This document shows, piece by piece, positions 17,314 to 25,381 of a DNA stretch of 41,414 bases. The stretch spans positions 1 through 41,414 of the forward strand of contig CALMQI010000298.1 in NCBI GenBank assembly GCA_937871935.1, written 5' to 3'. The DNA comes from an uncultured Burkholderiales bacterium (lineage in GTDB: Bacteria > Pseudomonadota > Gammaproteobacteria > Burkholderiales > Burkholderiaceae_C). The stretch's first letter is position 1, and each line of letters starts with the position of its first letter. Under the pieces are notes generated by a model. The model had not been told where the DNA came from. It was given only the letters and a program-made list of their open reading frames with translations, and searched no databases. Made by a program: the position numbers and the translations under genes.

Positions 17314-18480
17314 ATGAAGATCCGCATCCTGGGCGGCGGCCCTGCCGGTCTGTACTTCGCCGCGCTGATGAAGAAGCACGACCCGTCGCACGACATCGTG
17401 GTGTTCGAACGCGGCCCGCGCGACGCCACCTGGGGCTTCGGCGTGGTGTTCTCCGACCGCGCGCTGGAGTTCCTGCGCGCCGACGACGAAGCGCTCTACC
17501 AGTATCTGATGCCACACATGGAGACATGGCACGACCTGACCATTGTGCATAACGACACCCGCATTCCGATCGCGGGCAACGGCTTCGCCGCCATCGGCCG
17601 GCTGGAGATGCTGAAACTGCTCTACGCCCACGTCGAGGCGCTCGACGTGCGCCTCCAGTTCGACACCGAGATCACCGCGCGGTCGCAGCCTGAGCTGACC
17701 GGGGCCGACCTCGTGGTCGCAGCCAACGGCGCGTTCTCCTGGGTTCGCACTGAGAACGAGCAGAAGTTCGGCACCACGATCGACTGGCGGCCGAACAAGT
17801 TCATCTGGTATGGCACCACGAAGCCGTTCGACAGCCTCTCGCTGACATTCCGGGAGACGCCGCACGGCGTGTTCTGCGCGCATCACTACCGCTACAACCC
17901 CGGCATGAGCACCTTCCTCGTCGAAGTGGAGGACCAGACCTGGCGCCGCGCCGGCTTCGAGCAGATGAGTCCCGACGACACCATCCGCCATTGCGAAAAG
18001 GTCTTCACCAAGGACCTGGACGGACACCGGATCCTCTCCAACAACTCCTACTGGCGCAACTTTCCGGCCATCTGGAACGAACGCTGGAGCTTCGACAACG
18101 TGGTGCTGTTGGGCGACGCACTTCGCACTGCGCACTTCTCCATTGGTTCAGGCACTCGATTGGCGATGGAGGATGCCGTCGCGCTGTACAAGGCCTTCAA
18201 GGAGCAACCGACTGTGCCTGTGGCGCTGGCGCGCTATCAGGCCCTCCGACAGCCACCGATGAAGAAGATCTGGGACGCCGCCAACGTCAGCTTGCGCTGG
18301 TACGAGCAGATGGACCAGCGCATGGCACTCGACCCGGTCGACTTCGCCTACAGCTACATGACGCGCACAGGCCGCGTCGATCACGCCGAAGTGCGACGCC
18401 GCGATCCCAAGCTCGCCGCCGCCTACGAGCGTCTGCATCCAGAACGCGTGCTGGTGGTCGGCGACGGTGGGGGTGCCTGA
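17314..18480 (+). CDS. FAD monooxygenase, salicylyl-CoA 5-hydroxylase-like
   Basis: The 388-residue class A flavin monooxygenase has the FAD-binding GGGPAGLYFAALMKKHDP at the N-terminus, the FERGPRDATWGFGVVFSDRA block, the DG-like motif region (GADLVVAANGAFSWVR) and the second FAD motif LLGDALRTAHFSIGSGTRLA. These blocks match salicylyl-CoA 5-hydroxylase and the N-terminal half of 2-aminobenzoyl-CoA monooxygenase. In several such enzymes an OYE-type domain is fused at the C-terminus. Here the protein ends after the monooxygenase half, and a separate OYE-type gene lies divergently upstream. It follows the aryl-CoA ligase and would hydroxylate that product. Its 3' end overlaps a convergent LysR gene by 58 bases. 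Confidence 0.88.
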   Translation: MKIRILGGGPAGLYFAALMKKHDPSHDIVVFERGPRDATWGFGVVFSDRALEFLRADDEALYQYLMPHMETWHDLTIVHNDTRIPIAGNGFAAIGRLEMLKLLYAHVEALDVRLQFDTEITARSQPELTGADLVVAANGAFSWVRTENEQKFGTTIDWRPNKFIWYGTTKPFDSLSLTFRETPHGVFCAHHYRYNPGMSTFLVEVEDQTWRRAGFEQMSPDDTIRHCEKVFTKDLDGHRILSNNSYWRNFPAIWNERWSFDNVVLLGDALRTAHFSIGSGTRLAMEDAVALYKAFKEQPTVPVALARYQALRQPPMKKIWDAANVSLRWYEQMDQRMALDPVDFAYSYMTRTGRVDHAEVRRRDPKLAAAYERLHPERVLVVGDGGGA

Positions 18481-19406
18481 ACGGTCGCAGCGAAACCAGG
18501 CTCGCCGAACAGCTCGACGATCATCTCGCGCAGCCAGCGGTTGGCCGGATCCTGGTGGTACTTCGAGTGCCAGAAGACGCGAATCTCTATCGTCGGCAGT
18601 TCGACCGGATGGGCGCGGTAACTGAGTTGAAAACGCCGCGCACTGCGCCGCGCGAAGACTTCGGGCACGGTGGCCATCAGGTCCGACGACTCGAGGACGT
18701 CGGCCAACGCCACGAAGTGCGGCACGCGCAGGCGAATTCGACGGGAGAAGCCCTTCTTGTCGATCAGCTCGTCGACCCGACCGTGCCCCGTGCCCACGGA
18801 CAGCACCTGTGCGTGTTCGGCCCTGGCATAGACCTCCAGCGGATCCGGCGCGTTCTCGATCGGATGGCCCTTGCGAAACAGGCACACATAGCGCTGTTCG
18901 AAGAGCAGCCGCTGGTGAAAGTCGGTCGTCAGGTCCGGAAGATGGCCGAGCGCAAGGTCCACCTTGCCCTGCTCCATCTCGACGCGCAAGTTGACAGCCG
19001 TTTGACGCACGGTCGCAATGCTCACGCTCGGCGCCTTGACCCGCATCGTGTGCATCAACGGCGGCAGGAAGTGAACCTCTCCGATGTCAGTCATCGCGAT
19101 TGCGAACCGTCGATGGCTTGTCGCGGCTTCGAAACTGACCTTGCACGCCATGGTCTGGCCAATGGCGGCAAGCGCAGCAGCGATTTGCGGGGCCATCTGT
19201 TCGGCCAGTGGCGTAGCCTGCATGCCGCGGGCGGTGGGAATGAAGAGCCTGTCGCCGAGCGTCTCGCGCAGACGTTTGAGCGCACTGCTCACCGCGGGTT
19301 GCGACATGCCGAGGTGCTCAGCCGCTTGCGACACATTGCGATCCGAATGCACCTGCACCAGCACGCGAAGCAGGTTCAGATCCAGGTTTTCGGGCAGGCT
19401 GTGCAT
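18423..19406 (-). CDS. LysR family regulator, NahR/NodD type
   Basis: The 327-residue LysR regulator has an N-terminal helix-turn-helix, LDLNLLRVLVQVHSDRNVSQ then AAEHLGMSQPAVSSALKRLR and GDRLFIPTARGMQATPLAEQ, characteristic of the NodD/NahR/LinR subgroup, many of which respond to aromatics such as salicylate. The effector domain includes RRFAIAMTDIGEVHFLPPL and DLALGHLPDL. The ATG at 19406 gives the usual family start; another in-frame ATG lies 15 codons upstream. It converges with the aryl-CoA hydroxylase gene, and the coding regions overlap by 58 bases, so its last ~19 residues are antisense to that gene. It is the likely regulator of the ligase/hydroxylase and flavoenzyme arms. Confidence 0.88.
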   Translation of the reverse strand: MHSLPENLDLNLLRVLVQVHSDRNVSQAAEHLGMSQPAVSSALKRLRETLGDRLFIPTARGMQATPLAEQMAPQIAAALAAIGQTMACKVSFEAATSHRRFAIAMTDIGEVHFLPPLMHTMRVKAPSVSIATVRQTAVNLRVEMEQGKVDLALGHLPDLTTDFHQRLLFEQRYVCLFRKGHPIENAPDPLEVYARAEHAQVLSVGTGHGRVDELIDKKGFSRRIRLRVPHFVALADVLESSDLMATVPEVFARRSARRFQLSYRAHPVELPTIEIRVFWHSKYHQDPANRWLREMIVELFGEPGFAATVQAPPPSPTTSTRSGCRRS

Positions 19407-19501
19407 GGCGCGCGGAAACTCCCCCGTTTCGCGCAATGGTACGGTCAGCATGCGTCCGCGCGCATCAGCGAGAAGACATCATCTCGCACGCAGGTTGCAG
19501 A

Positions 19502-20401
19502 CTACGCCGGCCATGCGCGCAGCCGGAATGCCTCCACCAGGAAGTCGATCAGCACTCGTACCTTCGGCGGCGTGTGCTTGCGGCTCGCATAGACGGCGTA
19601 GACGCCCAATTCCATCGAGCGGTACTGCGGCAGCACTTCGACCAGCGCGCCCGAGCGCAGGTGTTCGCCGATCAGGAAGGAGGGCTGCAGCACGAGCCCC
19701 TGATGCTGCAAGGCCGCGGCGGTGCAGGTGTCGCCGCTGTTGCTGCGCAGGCGCGGCGAGATCTTGACCGTCACCGCACCGGCCGGACCTTCGAAACTCC
19801 ATTGTTCGCCCGTCGCGAGCAGTGTGTAGGCGAAGACGACGCGCCGGGCGAGCTCCGACGGATGCGCCGGCGAGCCCTCACGGCGCAGGTACTCCGGCGA
19901 GGCGCACAACACCAGCCGCGTCGACGTCAGCTGTCGGCTGACCAGCGTGGAGGCCGGCAGGCGCGCGATGCGCACCGCGAGGTCGAAGCCCTCTTCGACC
20001 AGGTCGACGATACGGTCGGCCAGCGTCACGTCGAGCGTCACCTGCGGATGCCGCGCCATGAAGGCCGGCCACAGCGGCGCCAGTTGCAGGAGGCCGAAGC
20101 TCACCGGGACGTTGACGCGGACCAGACCGGCTGCCTGGTCGGCACGTGCCGTCACCTCGGCCTCCGCCTCGTCCACATCGGCCAGCAGCTCCTTGCAGCG
20201 GGCATGAAAGACCTCGCCCTCGCTGGTCAGCGACAGCTTGCGCGTCGTCCGGTGCAACAGCCGAACACCCAGCCTCGCCTCCAGATCACCGACCAGCCGT
20301 GAGACGGCTGTTTTGGACAACTCGAGCGCGTCGGCCGCACGCACGAAGCTGCCGGCGTCGACGACGGCGGCGAACGCTCGCATCTCTTCGAATCGATCCA
20401 T
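19502..20401 (-). CDS. LysR family transcriptional regulator (divergent from NADP oxidoreductase)
   Basis: The 299-residue LysR regulator of the DmlR/CrgA-like subgroup has its winged helix at residues 1-60 (MDRFEEMRAFAAVVDAGSFV, RAADALELSKTAVSRLVGDL, RLLHRTTRKLSLTSEG). The effector domain contains GLVRVNVPVSFGLLQLAPLW, VDLVEEGFDLAVRIARL and LQPSFLIGEHLRSGALVEVL. It is transcribed away from the F420-type oxidoreductase gene, with a 121-base AT-rich gap between the starts. It therefore probably controls that gene and itself. It lies 95 bases downstream of the NahR-type LysR gene, but the two need not share a transcript. Confidence 0.9.
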   Translation of the reverse strand: MDRFEEMRAFAAVVDAGSFVRAADALELSKTAVSRLVGDLEARLGVRLLHRTTRKLSLTSEGEVFHARCKELLADVDEAEAEVTARADQAAGLVRVNVPVSFGLLQLAPLWPAFMARHPQVTLDVTLADRIVDLVEEGFDLAVRIARLPASTLVSRQLTSTRLVLCASPEYLRREGSPAHPSELARRVVFAYTLLATGEQWSFEGPAGAVTVKISPRLRSNSGDTCTAAALQHQGLVLQPSFLIGEHLRSGALVEVLPQYRSMELGVYAVYASRKHTPPKVRVLIDFLVEAFRLRAWPA

Positions 20402-20522
20402 GGCGCCATTGTCCCGATATTCAGGACACTTATTCAGTCTTCTATGTGTTTATCTGTCGTTTGACTGCTTATAGAGTCCTTCCATCGCAGCACGCGCTGC
20501 ACTCACCCGAAGGACACCCGTC

Positions 20523-21155
20523 ATGAAGATCACCGTCATCGGCGCCGGCAACATGGGCTCGGCGTTCGTCAAGCAACTCACCCGCGCCGGCCATCAGGTC
20601 AGCGTCACCGCGCGCGACGCCGCCAAGGCGGCACAGGTGGCTGGCGCCCACCCCGGCGCCCGGGCCGTGCCCACCGCCGGTGCGGCCGAAGGTGCCGATG
20701 CCGTCGTGCTGGCCACGGCCTATGGCGACGCCGCGAGTGCCCTCAAGGCCGTCGGCAGCCTGTCGGGCAAGGTGGTCATCGACATCACCAACCCGCTGAC
20801 CGCCGACTACATGGGCCTGACCATCGGCCACGACACCTCGGCAGCCGAAGAGATCGCCAAGGCCGTGCCGGGTGCAGAGGTCGTCAAGGCCTTCAACACC
20901 GTGTTCGCGCAGGTGCTGGCCGAGGGCGCCGATTTTGGCAACGGCCGCAAGGTCGGTGTCTTCGTCGCCGGCGACAGCGCGCGCGCCAAGCAGACCGCTG
21001 GTGCGCTCGCCGAGAGCATGGGCTTCGATGTCGTCGACGCCGGCAGCCTGAAGAACGCACGTTATCTCGAGCCGCTGGCCGGCTTGAACATCTACCTCGG
21101 CTACGGCGCCGGTCTCGGCACGGGCATCGCGCCGACCTGGATCCGCAAGGCCTGA
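20523..21155 (+). CDS. NADPH-dependent F420 reductase-type NAD(P)-binding protein
   Basis: The 210-residue Rossmann protein of the coenzyme-F420-dependent NADP oxidoreductase family has the dinucleotide motif ITVIGAGNMGSAFVKQLTRA at the N-terminus. ADAVVLATAYGDAASAL, VVIDITNPL and VVKAFNTVFAQVL follow. In bacteria without F420 such proteins are NADP-linked reductases of unknown substrate. A Shine-Dalgarno AAGGA precedes the ATG. It is divergent from a LysR gene and directly followed by a truncated DoxX coding remnant. Pairs of this oxidoreductase with DoxX proteins suggest a redox or quinone-related role, which is inference. Confidence 0.88.
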   Translation: MKITVIGAGNMGSAFVKQLTRAGHQVSVTARDAAKAAQVAGAHPGARAVPTAGAAEGADAVVLATAYGDAASALKAVGSLSGKVVIDITNPLTADYMGLTIGHDTSAAEEIAKAVPGAEVVKAFNTVFAQVLAEGADFGNGRKVGVFVAGDSARAKQTAGALAESMGFDVVDAGSLKNARYLEPLAGLNIYLGYGAGLGTGIAPTWIRKA

Positions 21156-21158
21156 ACC

Positions 21159-21413
21159 TTGGCCGGTGCAGCCGAGTTCTTCGGCGGCATCGCGTTGGTG
21201 CGCGGCCTGTTGGTGCGGCCGGCCGCCGCCGCGCTGGCCTTCGCGATGCTGGTGGCGATTCTTACCGTGCACATCGGCAAGGGCTTCTTCATGAGCAGCA
21301 ACGGCTACGAATACGCGCTCGCGCTGCTGGCCGCGTCGTTGTCGCTCGTGTTCAGCGGCGCCGGCCGCGCATCACTCGACACAGCGTGGGTCATGCGCGC
21401 CGTCGCGCGCTGA
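21159..21413 (+). pseudogene. DoxX family membrane protein, 5'-truncated remnant
   Basis: About 84 residues match the C-terminal two thirds of DoxX proteins: AEFFGGIALVRGLLVRPAAA, ALAFAMLVAILTVHIGKGFF, then YEYALALLAASLSLVFSGAGRASLD. The first transmembrane helix and the usual start block of the family are absent. The sequence begins four bases after the stop of the oxidoreductase, at a TTG with no ribosome site. A deletion appears to have fused the 3' part of a DoxX gene to the end of the preceding gene. A short leaderless product from TTG cannot be excluded. Confidence 0.7.
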
Positions 21414-21457
21414 ATCTGGCACGCCGACATGCCCAGCCTGCTCGAACCCGTGGAAGA

Positions 21458-23086
21458 TCAGGCCGACGACACCCGTGCCGCGCCGGTTGTCTTCAGCGCA
21501 TACGGCCTCGATTCGGCCTTGCGCATGTACATCGCGATGTCGCTGCGGTGCACCAGGCTCTCGAGCGTGTCACCCGCTTGAGATTTCGCCACGCCCACGC
21601 TGATGGTCACGGCCAGCCCCGGCGAGATGGCCTGCCAGTTGTAGTGCGCCACCGCCAGGCACACGCGGTCGCAGATTTCAGCGGCTCTCGCGAGCTCGGT
21701 GCGGCGCAACACCAAGACGAACTCGTCGCCTGCCAGTCGAGCTGCCAGGTCTTCATCGCGGACGTGTTCGCTGAGCAGCGCCGCGATGACCTGGAGGACC
21801 TTGTCGCCCACCAGATGACTGTGGCCGTCGTTGACTTCCTTGAAGCGATCGACATCGATGAGCGCCAGGCACAGCGGGCGACCTCCGTCGGCCTGGCTGG
21901 CCCGCAAGCACTGCGTGGCGACTTGCTCGAAGCATCGTCGATTGGCGATGCCCGTCATGGGGTCCTCGAGGGCCAGCTTCTCCAGCTGCTGTGCCGACGC
22001 CTGCAGCGAGCGTCGTGACTCCTCGCCGCGACGCATCTCGAGCTGCCACGACACCACGGTGCTGCGGCTTGCCAGCGACTGCGAACGCACGCGGCGCTCC
22101 CGCGCCGCGAGGTGCTTCAACTCGGCCAGCGCCTGCTGATGCTTGCCCTGCAGCTCGAAGACGCGGCTCGCCAGCAAGTGGCCCATGAGCGCCGCTTGCT
22201 CGCGGCCGGTCTGCTGAGCCAGCTCGATCATGTGCGCAGCAGCTTGCTCGGCCCCCGGCCAGTCGCACCGGGCCTGCGCCAGCTCGCATCGGACCAGCGC
22301 CTCCAGACTTCTCATCGACGGCGCCGTGTCGCGCGCGTCCAGCCACGCCCGCACGGACTCGAGTCGGGTCTCGGCTTCCAGCAGGCGACCCATCCAGCAA
22401 TTGACAGCGCTGGTGACCAACTGCCAGCTGGCCTGTATGGGCTGCTCGTGGGGATAGGCCGCTGCGATGTCATGGCGCCTGGCAAAGTCGGCCTGCAGTT
22501 TGAGCAGGGCCAACAGGTCGCGCAACGAGGGGGCCTTGCCCGTCTCGTGTCGCTCGGTGACGAAGCGCATGAGCTCGGACACGCCCTCGGTGACGATGCT
22601 CGCGAACACCTCCAAGGGCGATGAGCCCGCCTGGGCGAGGCGCCGGGCCTCGTGCAGATGGCCCTTGGCGGCATCGAAACAACCCGCATGAAACAACGCC
22701 CTGCCGAGCTGGCTGTGCGCGTCCGCCTGGTTTGCCGGGTCGTCGTCGCGTTTGACCAGCTCCAGCCTCAGCAAGGCGGCCTCGATGGCCTGGTCGTTGC
22801 GACCGAGTGCGCTGGACGAACGCGCCTGCACGGCAAGGGCCTTGGCTTCCTCGCGGAAGTCGCCGACGGATTGAAGCACCGGAAGCGCCCGCGAGCTCAG
22901 CTCGTACGCGGAGCCGCTGTTGGCGAGCAGGCTCTCGCATTGCGCCAGCAGCGTGAGAACCCGACCTTCGAGCGGGCGGTCCTTCCTGGCGACGGCCGAA
23001 CCCAGTAGCGGAGAGGCGATGCTCTTGGCGACCTTCGGGTCCTGCTGGCGCATGGCCAGCGCCAGCTGCTCTTCGTCGTCGCTCAA
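21458..23086 (-). CDS. Diguanylate cyclase with N-terminal TPR-like helical domain
   Basis: The 542-residue protein makes cyclic di-GMP from GTP. The first ~370 residues are an all-helical TPR-like array (AKALAVQARSSSALGRNDQA, ADAHSQLGRALFHAGCFDAA) with no membrane segment. A short linker with LEKLALEDPMTGIANRRCFE leads into the GGDEF domain. The signature reads AGDEF (ARLAGDEFVLVL), a common active variant. The inhibitory site RDED lies five residues before it, so product feedback is expected. The family motif DVDRFKEVNDGHSHLVGD carries the metal aspartate. This is a cytoplasmic cyclase probably controlled by protein or ligand contact through the TPR part. It stands alone between convergent DoxX and divergent hipB. 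Confidence 0.92.
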   Translation of the reverse strand: MSDDEEQLALAMRQQDPKVAKSIASPLLGSAVARKDRPLEGRVLTLLAQCESLLANSGSAYELSSRALPVLQSVGDFREEAKALAVQARSSSALGRNDQAIEAALLRLELVKRDDDPANQADAHSQLGRALFHAGCFDAAKGHLHEARRLAQAGSSPLEVFASIVTEGVSELMRFVTERHETGKAPSLRDLLALLKLQADFARRHDIAAAYPHEQPIQASWQLVTSAVNCWMGRLLEAETRLESVRAWLDARDTAPSMRSLEALVRCELAQARCDWPGAEQAAAHMIELAQQTGREQAALMGHLLASRVFELQGKHQQALAELKHLAARERRVRSQSLASRSTVVSWQLEMRRGEESRRSLQASAQQLEKLALEDPMTGIANRRCFEQVATQCLRASQADGGRPLCLALIDVDRFKEVNDGHSHLVGDKVLQVIAALLSEHVRDEDLAARLAGDEFVLVLRRTELARAAEICDRVCLAVAHYNWQAISPGLAVTISVGVAKSQAGDTLESLVHRSDIAMYMRKAESRPYALKTTGAARVSSA

Positions 23087-23184
23087 GCTCGAGGTCTCCG
23101 CATTGCGCGTGTGTGCGTGTCTGCCGGGATTGTCGAGATGAACGCCGGACCGGCATCTCCTGTGGCAGATGTCGCGCGCAGAAG

Positions 23185-23268
23185 TGAGACAAATTGCCTG
23201 CTCTCTTTGCCTGTCTCAAGTCTTGAGAGTAGTAATCATAGATATTGACAACATAAGGACAACTGTCA
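23185..23268. promoter_or_regulatory. hipBA promoter region with three dyads
   Basis: Upstream of hipB the sequence becomes AT-rich and holds three dyads. TGAGACA (23185-23191) faces TGTCTCA (23212-23218). TCTCAAG-T-CTTGAGA (23214-23228) is a perfect 15-base palindrome. TGACA (23246-23250) faces TGTCA (23264-23268). TTGACA (23245-23250) and TATTCT (23269-23274), 18 bases apart, are a possible promoter that would place the RNA start at or next to the hipB start codons. HipB-type antitoxins autorepress through such dyads. Confidence 0.5.
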
Positions 23269-23274
23269 TATTCT

Positions 23275-23661
23275 ATGATGATGCCGAAGACCGCTCGAGC
23301 CCTCCTTCAGCTGCCACCAGCCACCGCCGGCGCCATCGAGAAGCTGGGCGCAGACCTGGCGGTGGCCCGCCTGCGCCGCAAGGAGTCATTGAGGTCGTGG
23401 GCACAGCGCCTGGGCGTGACAGTGCCCACGCTGCAACGGCTCGAGGCCGGTGACCCGTCCGTCGGCATCGGCATCGTGGCGACCGCACTGTGGCTGATCC
23501 AGCGCGACGGCGAGTTGCGCAACCTGGCAGCGCCCGAACACGACCGAGGGGCCATCGAGCTGGATGTCCGTGAAGCCGTTGAACTCGGCCGCTCACGCGC
23601 CCAGTCCTCGGCAGAGGCGCGGCTGCGCGCCGCACGCCCCACCCACAAGACGAAGGGCTGA
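23275..23661 (+). CDS. hipB: HipB-like antitoxin (XRE family)
   Basis: The protein has up to 128 residues with a Cro/C1-type helix-turn-helix at about residues 25-65 (LGADLAVARLRRKESLRSWA, QRLGVTVPTLQRLEAGDPSV). It is followed by a charged, probably flexible C-terminal tail (SSAEARLRAARPTHKTKG). It sits one base before the hipA start, the usual antitoxin-first order, and would neutralise HipA and repress the operon. Three ATG codons in a row (23275, 23278, 23281) could each start translation. A possible -10 element ends at 23274, so the mRNA may be nearly leaderless. The AT-rich promoter contrasts with the rest of the window, suggesting a mobile module. Confidence 0.85.
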   Translation: MMMPKTARALLQLPPATAGAIEKLGADLAVARLRRKESLRSWAQRLGVTVPTLQRLEAGDPSVGIGIVATALWLIQRDGELRNLAAPEHDRGAIELDVREAVELGRSRAQSSAEARLRAARPTHKTKG

Positions 23662-23662
23662 G

Positions 23663-24979
23663 ATGCGCCTGGACGACTTGTCCCTTTGGTACCTGGGTGA
23701 CCCGGCCACACCACGCTACGTCGGCGCGCTGAGGCTTGTCGCCGCCGGCAAGGGCGTTTCGTTGCACTACGGCAAGGCGTGGCTGGCCAACGGGTTCGCG
23801 CTGAGCGAGGACCTTCCACTTGTCGACAACGAGTTCCTCCCGCCAGGCCGCCTGGCCGCAGACGCGCAGCGCGCAGTCGGCGCGGTCGACGATGCGCGGC
23901 CGGACCGCTGGGGCGAGAAGGTCATTCGCTTCGTCGAGAAGCCCAAACGCCTCTCCTTGATGGAGTACCTGTACTACGCCGGCGACGACCGCTTCGGCGC
24001 GCTCGGTGTTTCCACCTCGTCAAGCACCTACAGCCCCAGAGCAGGGAGCCCGCTGCCTCGACTCGGGCAGGCGCAGCAACTCAGCGAAGTCGTGGCCAAG
24101 ATCGAAGCCTCGGAGCCCATCAACGCTGCGGAGGCGAAGATCATTGCCGGCGGCGGCAGTCCACTCGGCGGTGCCAAGCCCAAGGCGCTCATCGATATCG
24201 ATGGCGAGCAGTGGGTCATCAAGTTCTTCAACAACGAGCCGGTCGACACGCCGCTCATCGAGCATGCGACGATGACGCTGGCCGAGCGCGCGGGCATCAC
24301 CGTGGCCGAGACGCGAGTGATACCCCTCTCAGGCGCCAACGCCATCGCTGTTCGCCGCTTCGACCGCGACCAGGGACGGCGAATCCACAGCATTTCAGCC
24401 GGTACCGCCATCCGCGCCGCCACTGCGGCGGGCGCTGAGCCCGAGATGGGCTACCCGGAACTGGCGCGAATTCTTCGCCGTATCGGCATCACCCAAGACG
24501 ACGTGAATCAGCGCGACGCACACGAGCTCTTCCGTCGAATGATCTTCAACATCCTGGTCGACAACACCGACGACCACGAGAAGAACCACTCTTTGCTGGT
24601 CGTGAACCCGCTCGCCAACGGCCGCTTGAAGCTGGCGCCGGCGTATGACGTCGTGCCGACGAACTCGGGGCAGGGATTCCAGGAATTCATCTGCGGTGCT
24701 CGAGGCCGAGACTCGACGCTCGACAACGCGATGTCGCAATGCGATGCATTCGGCCTGCGGCCCGCGCAGGCCGCAGCCGACGTGGCCGTCGTCATCGACG
24801 TCGTGAACTCCTGGCAGGACCACTTCGCGCACGCCGGGGTAACAGCGCGCGATATCTCGAGCCTGGCCGAACGCCTCGACGGCGACGCACTGCTGAGCCA
24901 GCGCACGGGATTCGACTCATCCAGGTTTCAGCGCTCGCCGACCAAGCGAAAAAGACCGGGCCCGTTTCGGCGCGTCTGA
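23663..24979 (+). CDS. hipA: HipA-like serine/threonine kinase toxin
   Basis: The 438-residue HipA-family kinase shows the N-terminal HipA_N-like domain (residues 1-120: YVGALRLVAAGKGVSLHYGK, FGALGVSTS). The Gly/Ser-rich loop IIAGGGSPLGGAKPKALIDI with Ser166 corresponds to the autophosphorylated loop of E. coli HipA. The catalytic loop NILVDNTDDHEKNHSLL (around 297-312) and metal-binding AYDVVPT (Asp329) complete the kinase core. Members phosphorylate a translation target, classically glutamyl-tRNA synthetase, and cause growth arrest or persistence. The target here cannot be inferred. The end (SPTKRKRPGPFRRV) is strongly basic. It is coupled to hipB upstream. All active-site residues are intact, so the toxin is probably functional. 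Confidence 0.9.
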   Translation: MRLDDLSLWYLGDPATPRYVGALRLVAAGKGVSLHYGKAWLANGFALSEDLPLVDNEFLPPGRLAADAQRAVGAVDDARPDRWGEKVIRFVEKPKRLSLMEYLYYAGDDRFGALGVSTSSSTYSPRAGSPLPRLGQAQQLSEVVAKIEASEPINAAEAKIIAGGGSPLGGAKPKALIDIDGEQWVIKFFNNEPVDTPLIEHATMTLAERAGITVAETRVIPLSGANAIAVRRFDRDQGRRIHSISAGTAIRAATAAGAEPEMGYPELARILRRIGITQDDVNQRDAHELFRRMIFNILVDNTDDHEKNHSLLVVNPLANGRLKLAPAYDVVPTNSGQGFQEFICGARGRDSTLDNAMSQCDAFGLRPAQAAADVAVVIDVVNSWQDHFAHAGVTARDISSLAERLDGDALLSQRTGFDSSRFQRSPTKRKRPGPFRRV

Positions 24980-25381
24980 ACCGATGCGACCGCCATCTGT
25001 GGGACGTCAGCTGTTGCCTCGCGCGGCCTGATGCCTTGCGGCCCGCGCAGGTCGCATGTCCAGATGCAACCCGCCACGCCATCGCGCAATCAGTCACGCC
25101 AGATGAACCCGCTCCCCCGAACAGGGGCATGAGCGCGTGCGCGGCGTGGCCAAGAATATCGCCATGCGCAGTTCGCCCTCTTCTTTCGGCCACAACGATG
25201 GCAACACCGGCACCGGTGAGCGAGTCCGATGGCTGCGAGCGCGCCAACGAAGCCCCTATCGCGGGCTGCCGGCGGTGGTGCTGATGGCCTGCGCGGTGTT
25301 CGCGTCGGTCGCGGTGCTGGCGCTCCACTCGTAGTCTCCGGCCGCACATACGCGGCAACCGCTGCGCTGCGCGCTCAGCGG
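24980..25381. other. 402-base gap after hipA, no clear gene
   Basis: The gap lies between hipA and the converging AsmA-family gene. It contains one possible short membrane-protein frame (listed separately). It also holds a segment GCGGCCCGCGCAGG near 25037 that repeats a piece of the hipA 3' region near 24759. I see no promoter, RNA gene or terminator with confidence. Confidence 0.3.
25137..25334 (+). CDS. Possible small membrane protein (up to 65 residues)
   Basis: This short frame ends in a clear hydrophobic segment (LPAVVLMACAVFASVAVLAL) after a polar, basic N-terminal part. That would make a tail-anchored one-helix protein. It could start at GTG 25137 or ATG 25164. There is no convincing ribosome site and no recognised family, so it may be spurious. 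If real, its place after hipA might connect it to the toxin module. Confidence 0.25.
   Translation: MRGVAKNIAMRSSPSSFGHNDGNTGTGERVRWLRARQRSPYRGLPAVVLMACAVFASVAVLALHS

Noticed and set aside
15986-18135. Minus-strand open frames opposite the aryl ligase and monooxygenase genes
   Set aside because: Low-complexity composition and no family resemblance, while the plus strand is unmistakable.
24753-25055. Repeated GCGGCCCGCGCAGG in hipA and the following gap as a duplication or attachment site
   Set aside because: The shared core is short and of a composition that recurs by chance in this DNA; flanks do not match.
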